From an uncultured Eubacteriales bacterium (GTDB lineage: Bacteria; Bacillota; Clostridia; Lachnospirales; Bianqueaceae), in NCBI GenBank assembly GCA_900315265.1, contig OMYN01000004.1, positions 1 to 64,000 on the forward strand: a stretch of DNA of 64,000 bases, read 5' to 3'. A model generated the notes under the pieces. The model ran no database searches and was not told where the DNA came from. It worked only from the letters and a program-made list of their open reading frames with translations. Position 1 is the first letter of the stretch. The number at the start of each line of letters is the position of its first letter. Positions 1 to 7,689 of this stretch are shown here, in pieces. A program made the position numbers and the translations under genes.

Positions 1-49
1 TCTCCTGATGATGATCACCTCCCGAATAAAGGACAGTGTACCACATCCG

Positions 50-97
50 GGACATTTTCATTTTTGGTTTATCAGGACATTATCATTTTTGGCTTAT
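50..97. repeat. Two direct repeats resembling an insertion-sequence end
   Basis: Two 23-bp copies lie at 50-72 and 75-97. Both read GGACATT(T/A)TCATTTTTGG followed by (T/C)TTAT, so they differ at only two positions and repeat with a 25-bp period. Short, closely spaced repeats beginning GGACATT are typical of the transposase-binding termini of IS21-like and related integrase-core elements in Clostridia; that family assignment is from memory. No transposase is visible because the window begins 49 bases upstream. The rest of 1-126 shows no gene. Confidence 0.45.
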
Positions 98-126
98 AGG
101 GATCGCAAAGAAAATGAAATTTAGAC

Positions 127-155
127 TTGCATTCGAGCACGGTTTTTGATACAAT
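127..155 (+). promoter_or_regulatory. Probable sigma-A promoter of rpmB
   Basis: TTGCAT (127-132), a 17-base spacer and TACAAT (150-155) lie about 130 bases upstream of rpmB. This leaves an untranslated leader of roughly 120 bases in which I see no strong hairpin. Confidence 0.55.
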
Positions 156-283
156 ACCATTGCTGTGTTTTTAGCGAATACGTTCGGTTAAGGGATATTT
201 CCTCGGCCGGTTCCGTGTAATGGCTTATGCGGACATATATATCGTAATTTACGCAAGATGAAGAATGAAGGAGGTTACGTATC

Positions 284-469
284 ATGGCAAAATGTGATAT
301 CTGTGGGAAGGGACTTCTGTTCGGAAACAAAGTCAGCCATTCGCATAGAAGATCGAACAAAGCTTGGAAACCGAATATCCGCACCGTCAAAGCAAATGTA
401 AACGGTACGGTTAAAACGCTCCATGTATGCACCAACTGCCTGAAATCCGGCAAGGTTGAGCGTGCTTGA
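284..469 (+). CDS. rpmB: Large ribosomal subunit protein bL28
   Basis: bL28 is a small basic protein of the 50S subunit. The 61-residue product has the family start MAKCDICGKG, the HSHRRSNKAWKPN core and two CxxC pairs (CDIC near residue 4, CTNC near residue 49). It is therefore the zinc-binding Cys4 form. An AAGGAGG ribosome binding site lies just upstream of the ATG. It is monocistronic here: its own promoter is upstream and a perfect terminator follows 30 bases after the stop. In many Clostridia rpmB neighbours the asp23/fakA genes; here a minus-strand LysR gene lies between them. Confidence 0.97.
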   Translation: MAKCDICGKGLLFGNKVSHSHRRSNKAWKPNIRTVKANVNGTVKTLHVCTNCLKSGKVERA

Positions 470-501
470 TCATTCTCATCTTTAATTATATGAAGATACA
501 G

Positions 502-531
502 ACGGCCTGGTCTTTTGACCAGGCCGTTTTT
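502..531 (+). terminator. Intrinsic terminator of rpmB
   Basis: An 11-bp perfect stem ACGGCCTGGTC / GACCAGGCCGT with a TTTT loop is followed by a T run. Confidence 0.92.
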
Positions 532-534
532 GTG

Positions 535-579
535 CAAAAAAACAGCCGTCCTTGAAATCGCTCAGGGGCAGCTGTTTTT
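535..579 (-). terminator. Probable terminator of the LysR gene
   Basis: The arms ACAGC (542-546) and GCTGT (571-575) extend inward with mostly paired bases and one mismatch. On the minus strand the hairpin is followed by a seven-T run (535-541 read as complement), as expected at the end of the LysR gene. The plus strand also has a short T run, so it may work both ways. Confidence 0.65.
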
Positions 580-604
580 GTTTGATCTCAGGACCTTTCT
601 GATC

Positions 605-1561
605 TCAGGACTCAGTGCCTGCAGGAGTTTTTTGCACGCCTTCTACCGTATCCAGAATGTTTTTCAGTGCCTGGACATATTCAGCCCCGATATGGGTAAG
701 CGTATGATTTTTGATGGTGATATAACCGATGTCCATGTCACTGTTGGTGTTTTCCTCGTCGGAAGCAAAGGGGACCGATATAAAGTCGTTGCCGTTGAGT
801 TCTTCGCTGATGATACCGGGGCATAGGGTATACCCGTTCAGACCGACCATCAGGTTCAGATTAGTGGCGCGATCGTTGGTATGGATCATGCGGGGATAGT
901 TGTTGTAGCTGAGGATCTCTTCCGCATAATAGGCGGATGGATTGTTGCCCTGGTCGAAAGACAGGCAGGGGTAGTCGGTTAGCATGTCAAAACTGATGGA
1001 GGAACATTTGGCCAAAGGATGGTTCTTATAGAGGTAAACAAATGCCTCTACATCGATCAGATGATGAAATTCCAGATTGCTGGCGGCCAGCTGCCGGTTA
1101 ATGACTTTACGGTTAAAATCCGACAGGTAAAGGATGCCGATCTCGCTGCGCATGGAAGCGGTATCGTCGATAACTTCCTGGGTCCTTTTTTCCATGATGG
1201 AAAAGTCATATTTATTGGTGTCATACTGGCGGACCAGATCGACAAAGGCTTTTACTGCGAAGGAATAGTGCTGGGTCGACACGGAAAACTTGCGTTTGAT
1301 CTGGGCTGGATCACTGTAGGTCTTCTGCAGATCGTCAAATTGGGAATAGACCTGCTGGGCCCGCTGGATGAACTCACGACCGTCGTTAGTCAGGGTCATG
1401 CCGTGACCGGACCGGTTAAAGATGGTGATCCCCAGCGATTTTTCCAGCTCTCTGAGAGCATTGGTCAGGGAGGGTTGTGAAACGAATAATTTTTCTGCCG
1501 CTTTATTGATGGAGCCTGTTTCGGCGATCTCAAGGGCGTAGCGGATCTGTTGTATCGTCAT
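605..1561 (-). CDS. LysR-family transcriptional regulator
   Basis: A 318-residue protein with a standard LysR winged helix-turn-helix at residues 1-60 (MTIQQIRYALEIAETGSINK, then the recognition segment LFVSQPSLTNALRELEKSLG) and a periplasmic-binding-protein-like effector domain from about 90 to 300. The length is normal and I see no breaks. LysR proteins usually control a divergent gene and themselves in response to a small ligand. The divergent neighbour is the housekeeping asp23-fakA-recG operon, which is not an obvious target, so the regulon and ligand cannot be named. A 16-bp perfect palindrome overlaps its own -10 box, which suggests autoregulation. The gene interrupts an otherwise common rpmB-asp23 neighbourhood. 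Confidence 0.9.
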   Translation of the reverse strand: MTIQQIRYALEIAETGSINKAAEKLFVSQPSLTNALRELEKSLGITIFNRSGHGMTLTNDGREFIQRAQQVYSQFDDLQKTYSDPAQIKRKFSVSTQHYSFAVKAFVDLVRQYDTNKYDFSIMEKRTQEVIDDTASMRSEIGILYLSDFNRKVINRQLAASNLEFHHLIDVEAFVYLYKNHPLAKCSSISFDMLTDYPCLSFDQGNNPSAYYAEEILSYNNYPRMIHTNDRATNLNLMVGLNGYTLCPGIISEELNGNDFISVPFASDEENTNSDMDIGYITIKNHTLTHIGAEYVQALKNILDTVEGVQKTPAGTES

Positions 1562-1605
1562 AGTCGTACCTTATACTTTTAAGATTTGCCAAGTGTCATA
1601 ATGGA

Positions 1606-1645
1606 ATAATAAATTTATTATAGCATAGTGCTCCAAGCACGGAAA
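1606..1645 (-). promoter_or_regulatory. LysR gene promoter with overlapping palindromic operator
   Basis: On the minus strand TATAAT (1622-1617) lies 17 bases downstream of a weak -35 TTTCCG (1645-1640). The perfect 16-bp palindrome ATAATAAATTTATTAT (1606-1621) covers most of the -10 box. Palindromes of this sort with a T-N11-A core are what LysR proteins bind; binding here is inference. Confidence 0.5.
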
Positions 1646-1677
1646 AGGGCTAAGGCAGTCTTCCCGGTTTGTTTATA

Positions 1678-1706
1678 TTGTTTTTACGGTTAATTTCGTA
1701 TATAAT
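1678..1706 (+). promoter_or_regulatory. Promoter of the asp23-fakA-recG operon
   Basis: TTGTTT (1678-1683), a 17-base spacer and a perfect TATAAT (1701-1706) lie 45 bases before the asp23 start. Confidence 0.75.
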
Positions 1707-1751
1707 CAAAGACGATTCTTACGGGATCTACCTTACATAGGAGGTTACAGG

Positions 1752-2120
1752 ATGGCAGCGAAATACACGACCGATATCGGCAGTATCATAATTGATGATG
1801 AAGTCATTGCAAAAACGGCCGGCATGGCAGCTCTTGATTGCTACGGTGTTGTCGGCATGGCTTCTACCAATGTCAAAGACGGCTTGGTACAGCTGCTGTT
1901 GGGCGACAGCCTGACAAAAGGCATTAAGGTTTCTTCAGATGGTGATGCGGTCAGCATCGAGTTTCATATCATCGTTGAATACGGCACCAACATTTCAACG
2001 ATCGCCGATAACCTGATCAGCAATGTCAAATACAGTGTAAAAGATCTTCTAGGCATCGACGTGGCGGATGTGACGGTCTTCGTCGAAGGCATCCGTACCG
2101 ATAAACAGGAAAAAGCATGA
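1752..2120 (+). CDS. Asp23/Gls24 family protein (YloU-like)
   Basis: A 122-residue protein of the Asp23 family: a single small domain with no signal peptide or membrane segment. It contains the typical segment IIDDEVIAKTAGMAALDCYG (residues 14-33) and a C-terminal VTVFVEGIR. Family members are linked to envelope stress and fatty-acid or lipid homeostasis; the B. subtilis relative YloU is encoded next to the fatty acid kinase YloV, as here. The start has a good AGGAGGT site. The next gene begins within 20 bases, so the two are translated from one message. Confidence 0.88.
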   Translation: MAAKYTTDIGSIIIDDEVIAKTAGMAALDCYGVVGMASTNVKDGLVQLLLGDSLTKGIKVSSDGDAVSIEFHIIVEYGTNISTIADNLISNVKYSVKDLLGIDVADVTVFVEGIRTDKQEKA

Positions 2121-2139
2121 TTAGGTGGAGGCTTTTAGA

Positions 2140-3750
2140 GTGAACAGCATTCAGGCAGATAAGTTCCGGCAGATGGTTGTCGTAGGTGCCAATAAACTGG
2201 AAGAAAACAAGAAAATGGTCGACGAGATGAATGTGTTCCCGGTACCCGACGGGGATACCGGCACCAACATGTCGCTGACAGTTACATCAGCTGTAAAAGA
2301 AGTCCTGGGATCCGGGTCCGATTCGGTGTCGGATCTTGCCAAGGCCGTTTCTTCGGGAGCGCTCAGAGGGGCCCGCGGAAATTCCGGCGTTATCCTGTCC
2401 CAGCTTTTCAGAGGCTTTTATAAGGGAATCAAGGGATCGAACGATATCAATGCCGTCGCCTTTGCTACCGGTATGCAGAAGGGTGTCGAAACGGCCTATA
2501 AAGCGGTCATGAAACCGAAGGAAGGCACGATTTTGACCGTGGCAAAAGGAGCAGCCCAGGCAGCTGTCGAAGAAGCCCTAAAGACGGACGATATGGTGGA
2601 AGTCATGCAGGCGGTAGTCAGGGCCGGAGAAGAAACGCTGGCCCAAACTCCCGAGATGCTGCCCGTCTTAAAGGATGCCGGGGTCGTCGATTCCGGCGGA
2701 CAGGGCCTTGTTTTGATCTACGAAGGTTTCCTGGACGCTTTGAAACGGGAAGACAATGACCTGGATGCCCTGCTGGCGCTTCAGAAAGATGATAAGGCTC
2801 AGGCAGTGAAACAGGAAGACGAATACTGCGTTGAACTGGTCATCGAAACGTCAGATGCCGGTAAAGCTCAGCAGGAGCTGGAAGGTTTTCTTCCTACCGC
2901 AGGCGAAAAGAGCATCGTGATCGCTGAAGGTAAGAAGGTAAGCCTTCACGTCCATACCAAGGATCCCGGTATCGTACTTACGAAAGCCCGGGAATTCGGC
3001 AGTCTTACTCTGGTCAAAGTCGAAAATATGCGCCTGTCTCATAACCATGTGCTGAACCTTCAGCAAAAGCAGAAGGCCGAGGCTCCCGCCAAACCGGTCG
3101 GATTTGTTACGATCTCCGCCGGAGAGGGCCTTGCACAGATCTTCCAGCAGCTGGGAGTTGATTATGTCATCAGCGGAGGACAGACCATGAACCCCAGCAC
3201 GGATGATATCATCAATGCGGTCGATCAGGTAAATGCTAAAGATATCTTTGTTCTTCCCAACAATAAAAACATCATCCTTGCGGCCCAGCAGGCCGAGAAA
3301 CTGGTAAAAGATAAACAGCTCCATGTGATCCCGACCCGCAATATCCCTCAGGGTATTTCGGCTATGATCAGTTATATGCCGGGTGAATCCGTGGATGATA
3401 ATATTGCCGGTATGACCGAGGGCATCGACAATGTTGTTTCCGGATCCGTTACTTATGCGATCCGTGATACCTCTATGAACGGCTTTACCATTCAGGCCAA
3501 TGATATCCTGGCACTGAAGAATGAAGATATCGTCAAGGTCGGAAAGGATCTGAAAGAGACTACCTGTCAGCTTCTGGACAGCATGATCGGCGAGGGTACA
3601 AGCATCGTTACGATCTATTACGGTAAAGACGCGACTCAGGATCAGGCCGAAGAGCTTAAAGCGTATGTCGCTCAGAAATATCCCCAGGTCGAAGTCGAAG
3701 TAAACGAAGGCGGACAGCCTATCTACTATTTCCTTCTGTCGGCCGAATAA
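2140..3750 (+). CDS. fakA: Fatty acid kinase subunit FakA (DhaL domain, YloV-like)
   Basis: FakA phosphorylates fatty acids held by a FakB (DegV-family) partner to give acyl-phosphate for phospholipid synthesis. The N-terminal DhaL kinase domain carries PDGDTGTNM near residue 36 (the ATP/metal-binding aspartates) and SGALRGARGNSGVILSQ near 75-90. The middle and C-terminal DAK1-like parts complete the usual length of about 540 residues. I chose the GTG at 2140 because AGGTGGAG lies 9 bases upstream; the GTG at 2125 falls inside that site and would add five residues. No fakB is in the window. Together with Asp23 and RecG this forms a tight operon. Confidence 0.9.
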   Translation: MNSIQADKFRQMVVVGANKLEENKKMVDEMNVFPVPDGDTGTNMSLTVTSAVKEVLGSGSDSVSDLAKAVSSGALRGARGNSGVILSQLFRGFYKGIKGSNDINAVAFATGMQKGVETAYKAVMKPKEGTILTVAKGAAQAAVEEALKTDDMVEVMQAVVRAGEETLAQTPEMLPVLKDAGVVDSGGQGLVLIYEGFLDALKREDNDLDALLALQKDDKAQAVKQEDEYCVELVIETSDAGKAQQELEGFLPTAGEKSIVIAEGKKVSLHVHTKDPGIVLTKAREFGSLTLVKVENMRLSHNHVLNLQQKQKAEAPAKPVGFVTISAGEGLAQIFQQLGVDYVISGGQTMNPSTDDIINAVDQVNAKDIFVLPNNKNIILAAQQAEKLVKDKQLHVIPTRNIPQGISAMISYMPGESVDDNIAGMTEGIDNVVSGSVTYAIRDTSMNGFTIQANDILALKNEDIVKVGKDLKETTCQLLDSMIGEGTSIVTIYYGKDATQDQAEELKAYVAQKYPQVEVEVNEGGQPIYYFLLSAE

Positions 3751-3751
3751 A

Positions 3752-5869
3752 ATGGAAGAGCTCGATCGCATTCCGATATCGGATCTGAAGGGGATCGGTC
3801 CGGGCAGGGCCCAGCAGTTTGCCTCACAGGGTATAAAGACCGTATCGGATCTTTTGGAATATTATCCACGTCAATATCTGGATGAGCGTACCAGAACCGC
3901 TATCAGTGATATTCAGCCGGGCACGGATGTATTGATCCGGGCCCGGCTGATTTCTGAGCCGAAGAATTTCCATAAGGGACGCTTTACCATCACCAATGCC
4001 AGGGCTGCCGATGAGACTGGACAGCTGGCCTTGGTCTGGTTCAATCAGCCTTTCATGGTCAAAAATCTGAAAGCGGGCGAGATCTATCTGTTCAGAGGGC
4101 GTGTCAAGCAGAATTACAGCCGCCTGCAGCTGGTCAGTCCGGAAGTACGTAAAGCGGAAAACAGTCTGCCCGGCCTGGTCCCGGTTTATCCTCTGGGAGG
4201 AGGCCTGACCCAGAAGGTAGTTTTTTCAGCGACAGGTCAGGCCCTTGATAAATTAGAGCCGGATCAGGATATGCTTCCGCCCATCTACCGCCAGGACATG
4301 CTGCCTTACGATGAAGCCGTCAGGGCTATGCATAGGCCGGAAACCTTTTCCCAGGTAGAAAAAGGACGCGAGAGGCTGGTTTTTGATGAATTGATGATCC
4401 AGCAGCTGGCATTAAGACGGGTCAGGGCCCAGCGGCAGAAAGATAACAAGGGCGTTGTGATACGGCCGGATCTTTCAAAGGTCCGGGTTATGGAGGAAAG
4501 TCTTCCTTATTCGCTCACAGATGCCCAAAAACGTACACTGGATGAGATCCTGAAGGATCTTGCCTCGGACAGGGCCATGAGCCGTCTGGTCCAGGGCGAT
4601 GTGGGAAGCGGTAAGACGATCGTTGCTTTCCTTGCCGCATATGCGGCTTATCTGTGCGGCTATCAGACTGCCTTGATGGCGCCTACCGAGGTGCTGGCTA
4701 AACAACACCTGGAATCTGCACAGAAACTGCTTGCGCCTGCGGGAATGAAGGTGGCTCTTCTGACCGGCAGTGTAAGCGGAAAGGACCGGCAAAGTGTCCT
4801 GGAAGGCCTGGCTTCAGGGTCCATCGATTTTGTGATCGGTACTCACGCCTTGATTTCAGATCCGGTGGTTTTTCATGATCCGGGACTGGTCATCACAGAC
4901 GAACAGCACCGTTTCGGCGTCCGCCAGCGCCTTGCCTTATCCGAGAAAGGTGCTATGACAAATGTACTGGTCATGACCGCTACTCCCATCCCGCGCACGC
5001 TGGCTATGATCTTATATGGCGATATGGACATTTCCATCATCGATCAAATGCCTCCCGGGCGCACACCGGTCAGGACTTTCAGCGTTGACACCAGTTATGA
5101 ACCCCGTTTATATGCTTTTATGAGAAAGCAGGTCCGGGCCGGCCGCCAGGTCTATATCATCTGCCCGATGGTAGAAGAAAGTGCCGGTCAGGAGGATGCG
5201 GACACGTCGGAGCCTTACATGGAACTGGACAGCGAGGAAAAGGAAGAAAAAAGCGAGAATGCCAAACTTCCTTTGAGGCCCGCGGTCCAATACCGGGATT
5301 TTCTTCAGAAGGAGGTTTTTCCGGATCTGACAGTAGGGCTTTTGCACGGGAAGATGAAGCCTAAGGAAAAAGAAGCCGTTATGGAAGCGTTTGCCCTTGG
5401 GCATGTACAGATCCTGGTATCAACTACTGTTGTGGAAGTAGGCGTCAATGTCCCTAATGCGACCTTGATGGTTGTCGAAAACGCTGAGCGGTTCGGACTG
5501 GCCCAGCTTCATCAGCTGAGGGGCCGGGTCGGACGCGGCAGCGCCGAATCCTTCTGCGTCCTTGTCAGCGACAGTCATTCGGTCCTGACCAGAAAGCGGC
5601 TGAAGACCCTGTGTGACTCGACTGACGGCTTTTATATCGCCGAGGAAGATCTACATTTGCGGGGAGCGGGCGATGTGTTCGGACTTCGCCAGCACGGCCT
5701 TCCGGATTTCAAGCTGGCGGATCTGTACCGGGATACCGGGATCCTGCACAAGGCCCAGCAGCTGGCGGAAACGATCATGGAGGCCGATCCGGATCTGAAC
5801 CAGCTGGAGCACCGGAAGATACGCTTAAGACTGGATCAATTCATGGACCGGGCTGTCACGGAGGGGTAG
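3752..5869 (+). CDS. recG: ATP-dependent DNA helicase RecG
   Basis: RecG remodels stalled replication forks and branch-migrates Holliday junctions. The 705-residue protein has the N-terminal wedge OB fold (about 60-150), Walker A GDVGSGKT near residue 282, DEQH near 383, TATPIPRT, and the C-terminal HQLRGRVGRG and LRGAGDVFG motifs. The ATG follows the fakA stop by one base and lacks a clear ribosome binding site, so translation is probably coupled. Residues about 471-510, inside helicase domain 2, hold an unusually long acidic insertion rich in Glu, Asp and Ser. The first residues IPISDLKGIGPGRAQQF are canonical. Confidence 0.97.
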   Translation: MEELDRIPISDLKGIGPGRAQQFASQGIKTVSDLLEYYPRQYLDERTRTAISDIQPGTDVLIRARLISEPKNFHKGRFTITNARAADETGQLALVWFNQPFMVKNLKAGEIYLFRGRVKQNYSRLQLVSPEVRKAENSLPGLVPVYPLGGGLTQKVVFSATGQALDKLEPDQDMLPPIYRQDMLPYDEAVRAMHRPETFSQVEKGRERLVFDELMIQQLALRRVRAQRQKDNKGVVIRPDLSKVRVMEESLPYSLTDAQKRTLDEILKDLASDRAMSRLVQGDVGSGKTIVAFLAAYAAYLCGYQTALMAPTEVLAKQHLESAQKLLAPAGMKVALLTGSVSGKDRQSVLEGLASGSIDFVIGTHALISDPVVFHDPGLVITDEQHRFGVRQRLALSEKGAMTNVLVMTATPIPRTLAMILYGDMDISIIDQMPPGRTPVRTFSVDTSYEPRLYAFMRKQVRAGRQVYIICPMVEESAGQEDADTSEPYMELDSEEKEEKSENAKLPLRPAVQYRDFLQKEVFPDLTVGLLHGKMKPKEKEAVMEAFALGHVQILVSTTVVEVGVNVPNATLMVVENAERFGLAQLHQLRGRVGRGSAESFCVLVSDSHSVLTRKRLKTLCDSTDGFYIAEEDLHLRGAGDVFGLRQHGLPDFKLADLYRDTGILHKAQQLAETIMEADPDLNQLEHRKIRLRLDQFMDRAVTEG

Positions 5870-5908
5870 CGATTCGGAGCTTTTGGAAGACAAAATAGGG
5901 GTGCTATC

Positions 5909-5936
5909 TTGACTTTTTTGCTTGATTCTATAAAAT
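5909..5936 (+). promoter_or_regulatory. Promoter of the rsmD-coaD cluster
   Basis: TTGACT (5909-5914), a 16-base spacer and TAAAAT (5931-5936) lie in the 160-base gap after recG. Confidence 0.6.
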
Positions 5937-6031
5937 AAGGAAAAGGATTGTTACTCCTTTGGAATGTATTTCTTAGAAAGGATCTATATCCGAAAGAGTC
6001 CATGATCCTGTTTTTTGTTTAAGGGGTTTGT

Positions 6032-6595
6032 ATGACCAGAGTCATTGCGGGTGAATTTCGCGGAAGAAAGCTGATCACACCGGACGGTATCAAGACCAGG
6101 CCGACGACAGACCGCTGTAAAGAGGCTTTGTTCGGTATGCTGCAGTTTGATCTTGAAGGGGTATCCTTTCTCGATCTCTTTGCCGGAAGCGGTCAGATCG
6201 GTATCGAAGCACTTTCCCGCGGGGCGTCTTTTTCTGTTTTTGTGGAGCAGGCTTCCGATGCGCTTGCCTGTATCCGTCAGAATCTGATCTCTCTTCAGCT
6301 GACCGGGCAGGCAGAGGTGATACCGATGTCTGTGGAACGGGCGCTGGCCCGCCTCTCCTATTCAGAAAAGAAGTTTGACTATATCTTTCTGGATCCTCCC
6401 TATCAGAAGGGATTGGAAGAGGTCACGCTGGGACAGATCGTAAAAGCAAATGTCCTGAAGGAGGGCGGAACGGTCATTGTCGAGTCTTCTTCCCAGACGG
6501 ATGTCCGTTCGGACGAACTGGAGTGCTTCAAGATCAAAACCTATAAAACAACACGCTTTACGTTTTTCCGGCAAAACAGTAATCTGCCGGTTTAG
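6032..6595 (+). CDS. rsmD: 16S rRNA (guanine966-N2)-methyltransferase
   Basis: RsmD methylates G966 of 16S rRNA on the assembled small subunit. The 187-residue product has the family start MTRVIAGEFRGRKL, the S-adenosylmethionine-binding FLDLFAGSGQIGIEALSRGA (residues about 46-65) and the catalytic DPPY near residue 120. It is followed 12 bases later by coaD, the usual pairing in Firmicutes. The start is the only in-frame ATG matching the family N terminus. Confidence 0.95.
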   Translation: MTRVIAGEFRGRKLITPDGIKTRPTTDRCKEALFGMLQFDLEGVSFLDLFAGSGQIGIEALSRGASFSVFVEQASDALACIRQNLISLQLTGQAEVIPMSVERALARLSYSEKKFDYIFLDPPYQKGLEEVTLGQIVKANVLKEGGTVIVESSSQTDVRSDELECFKIKTYKTTRFTFFRQNSNLPV

Positions 6596-6607
6596 AAAGG
6601 CGGACAC

Positions 6608-7084
6608 ATGCAGATAGGTGTTTATCCGGGCAGTTTCGACCCGGTTACACTGGGACATCTGGATATCATCGACCGTGCGTCAAGACTGTGTGATCATTTG
6701 GTGGTCGGCGTTCTTCAGAACGGATCCAAGTATCCTATGTTTACGCTGGACCAGCGCATCCGTATGCTGAAAAAAGTTACCGAGCCTTACGGCAACGTCG
6801 ATGTTCTTTCCTTCGACGGGCTTTTGGTGGACTTTTTGAAGCAGCAGGATGCCAAGATCGTTTTCAGAGGTCTCAGAGCTGTCACGGATTTTGAGTATGA
6901 GCTTCAGATGGCTCAGACCAATCATTCGCTGTATCCGGAGATGGAGACGGTGTTCCTGACGGCGAATGTACAGTATTCTTATTTGAGTTCTACGATTGTC
7001 AAAGACGTCCTGGTTCATAACGGGGATATCAGTAATTTTGTTCCGGCGCCGGCAATCGATATGATTAAACAGTTTAGGAGGTAG
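6608..7084 (+). CDS. coaD: Pantetheine-phosphate adenylyltransferase
   Basis: CoaD transfers AMP from ATP to 4'-phosphopantetheine, the penultimate step of coenzyme A synthesis. The 158-residue length is standard. GSFDPVTLGH (residues 8-17) is the nucleotidyltransferase TxGH motif, FRGLRAVTDFEYELQMAQ (about 88-105) lines the substrate site, and YSYLSSTIVKDV (about 122-133) carries the ISSTxxR-like motif. The AGAAAGGCGG site lies just before the ATG. It is in one operon with rsmD and the coiled-coil gene, which starts four bases after its stop. Confidence 0.97.
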   Translation: MQIGVYPGSFDPVTLGHLDIIDRASRLCDHLVVGVLQNGSKYPMFTLDQRIRMLKKVTEPYGNVDVLSFDGLLVDFLKQQDAKIVFRGLRAVTDFEYELQMAQTNHSLYPEMETVFLTANVQYSYLSSTIVKDVLVHNGDISNFVPAPAIDMIKQFRR

Positions 7085-7088
7085 CAGT

Positions 7089-7637
7089 ATGGACCGTCAG
7101 ATGCAGATCGAAGAGATCCTGGCTTCCATGGAGGAGTATTTGGAACAGGCTAAGGGAGTTCCTTTCAGCGACAAGTTTATGGTAGACAGAGAGAAACTGT
7201 TTGATATGATCACGGATATCCGTCTGAAGATGCCTACGGAGATCGAACAGTCCAAGTGGGTGCTGGAAGAAAAGAACCGCATTATCGTCGAGGCTCAGCA
7301 GGAAGCCGCTCAGAAGATCAAGGAAGCCGAGGAAGAAAGGCTGAAGATGATCAATGAGCATGAGGTCACCAAGAAGGCCTATGCCCAGGCTGAGGAGATC
7401 GTTGATAATGCCAAGAGAGTCTCCAAAGATATGCGTATGGGTGCCAAAGAGTATGCCGATGATCTTCTAATGCAGATCGACGATCAGATGAAGCAGCTTG
7501 CCAGCTTTACCAATGAGGAAATGTCCAAGGTCATGAGCAATCTGGATGCCCGCAGCAAGGATTTCACCCAGCTGATCGACCAGAAGAGCCGCATCCTGCA
7601 GCAGAACCGTAAGGAACTGGATATTCACCGCGACTGA
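7089..7637 (+). CDS. Coiled-coil protein of unknown function downstream of coaD
   Basis: A 182-residue, highly charged, almost wholly helical protein with no signal peptide, membrane segment or enzymatic motif. After a short N-terminal region (MDRQMQIEEILASMEEYLEQ) a long coiled coil runs from about 50 to 170, with EAQQEAAQKIKEAEEERLK in the middle, like ATPase b/H subunits or DivIVA. Homologues beside coaD are common in Clostridia and are often labelled ATPase or V-type ATPase subunit H only because of the coiled coil. Nothing here supports ATP hydrolysis. A strong GGAGG site precedes the ATG. Confidence 0.8.
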   Translation: MDRQMQIEEILASMEEYLEQAKGVPFSDKFMVDREKLFDMITDIRLKMPTEIEQSKWVLEEKNRIIVEAQQEAAQKIKEAEEERLKMINEHEVTKKAYAQAEEIVDNAKRVSKDMRMGAKEYADDLLMQIDDQMKQLASFTNEEMSKVMSNLDARSKDFTQLIDQKSRILQQNRKELDIHRD

Positions 7638-7689
7638 TCCTGACGGACCTTACCGGTATATTATTTTTTGAAAGGTGGACCATATATTT

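Noticed and set aside
2851-3771. Minus-strand open frame of 306 codons opposite fakA
   Set aside because: It lies entirely antisense to a well-conserved gene, has no recognisable domain and no start signals; it reflects codon bias of the true gene.
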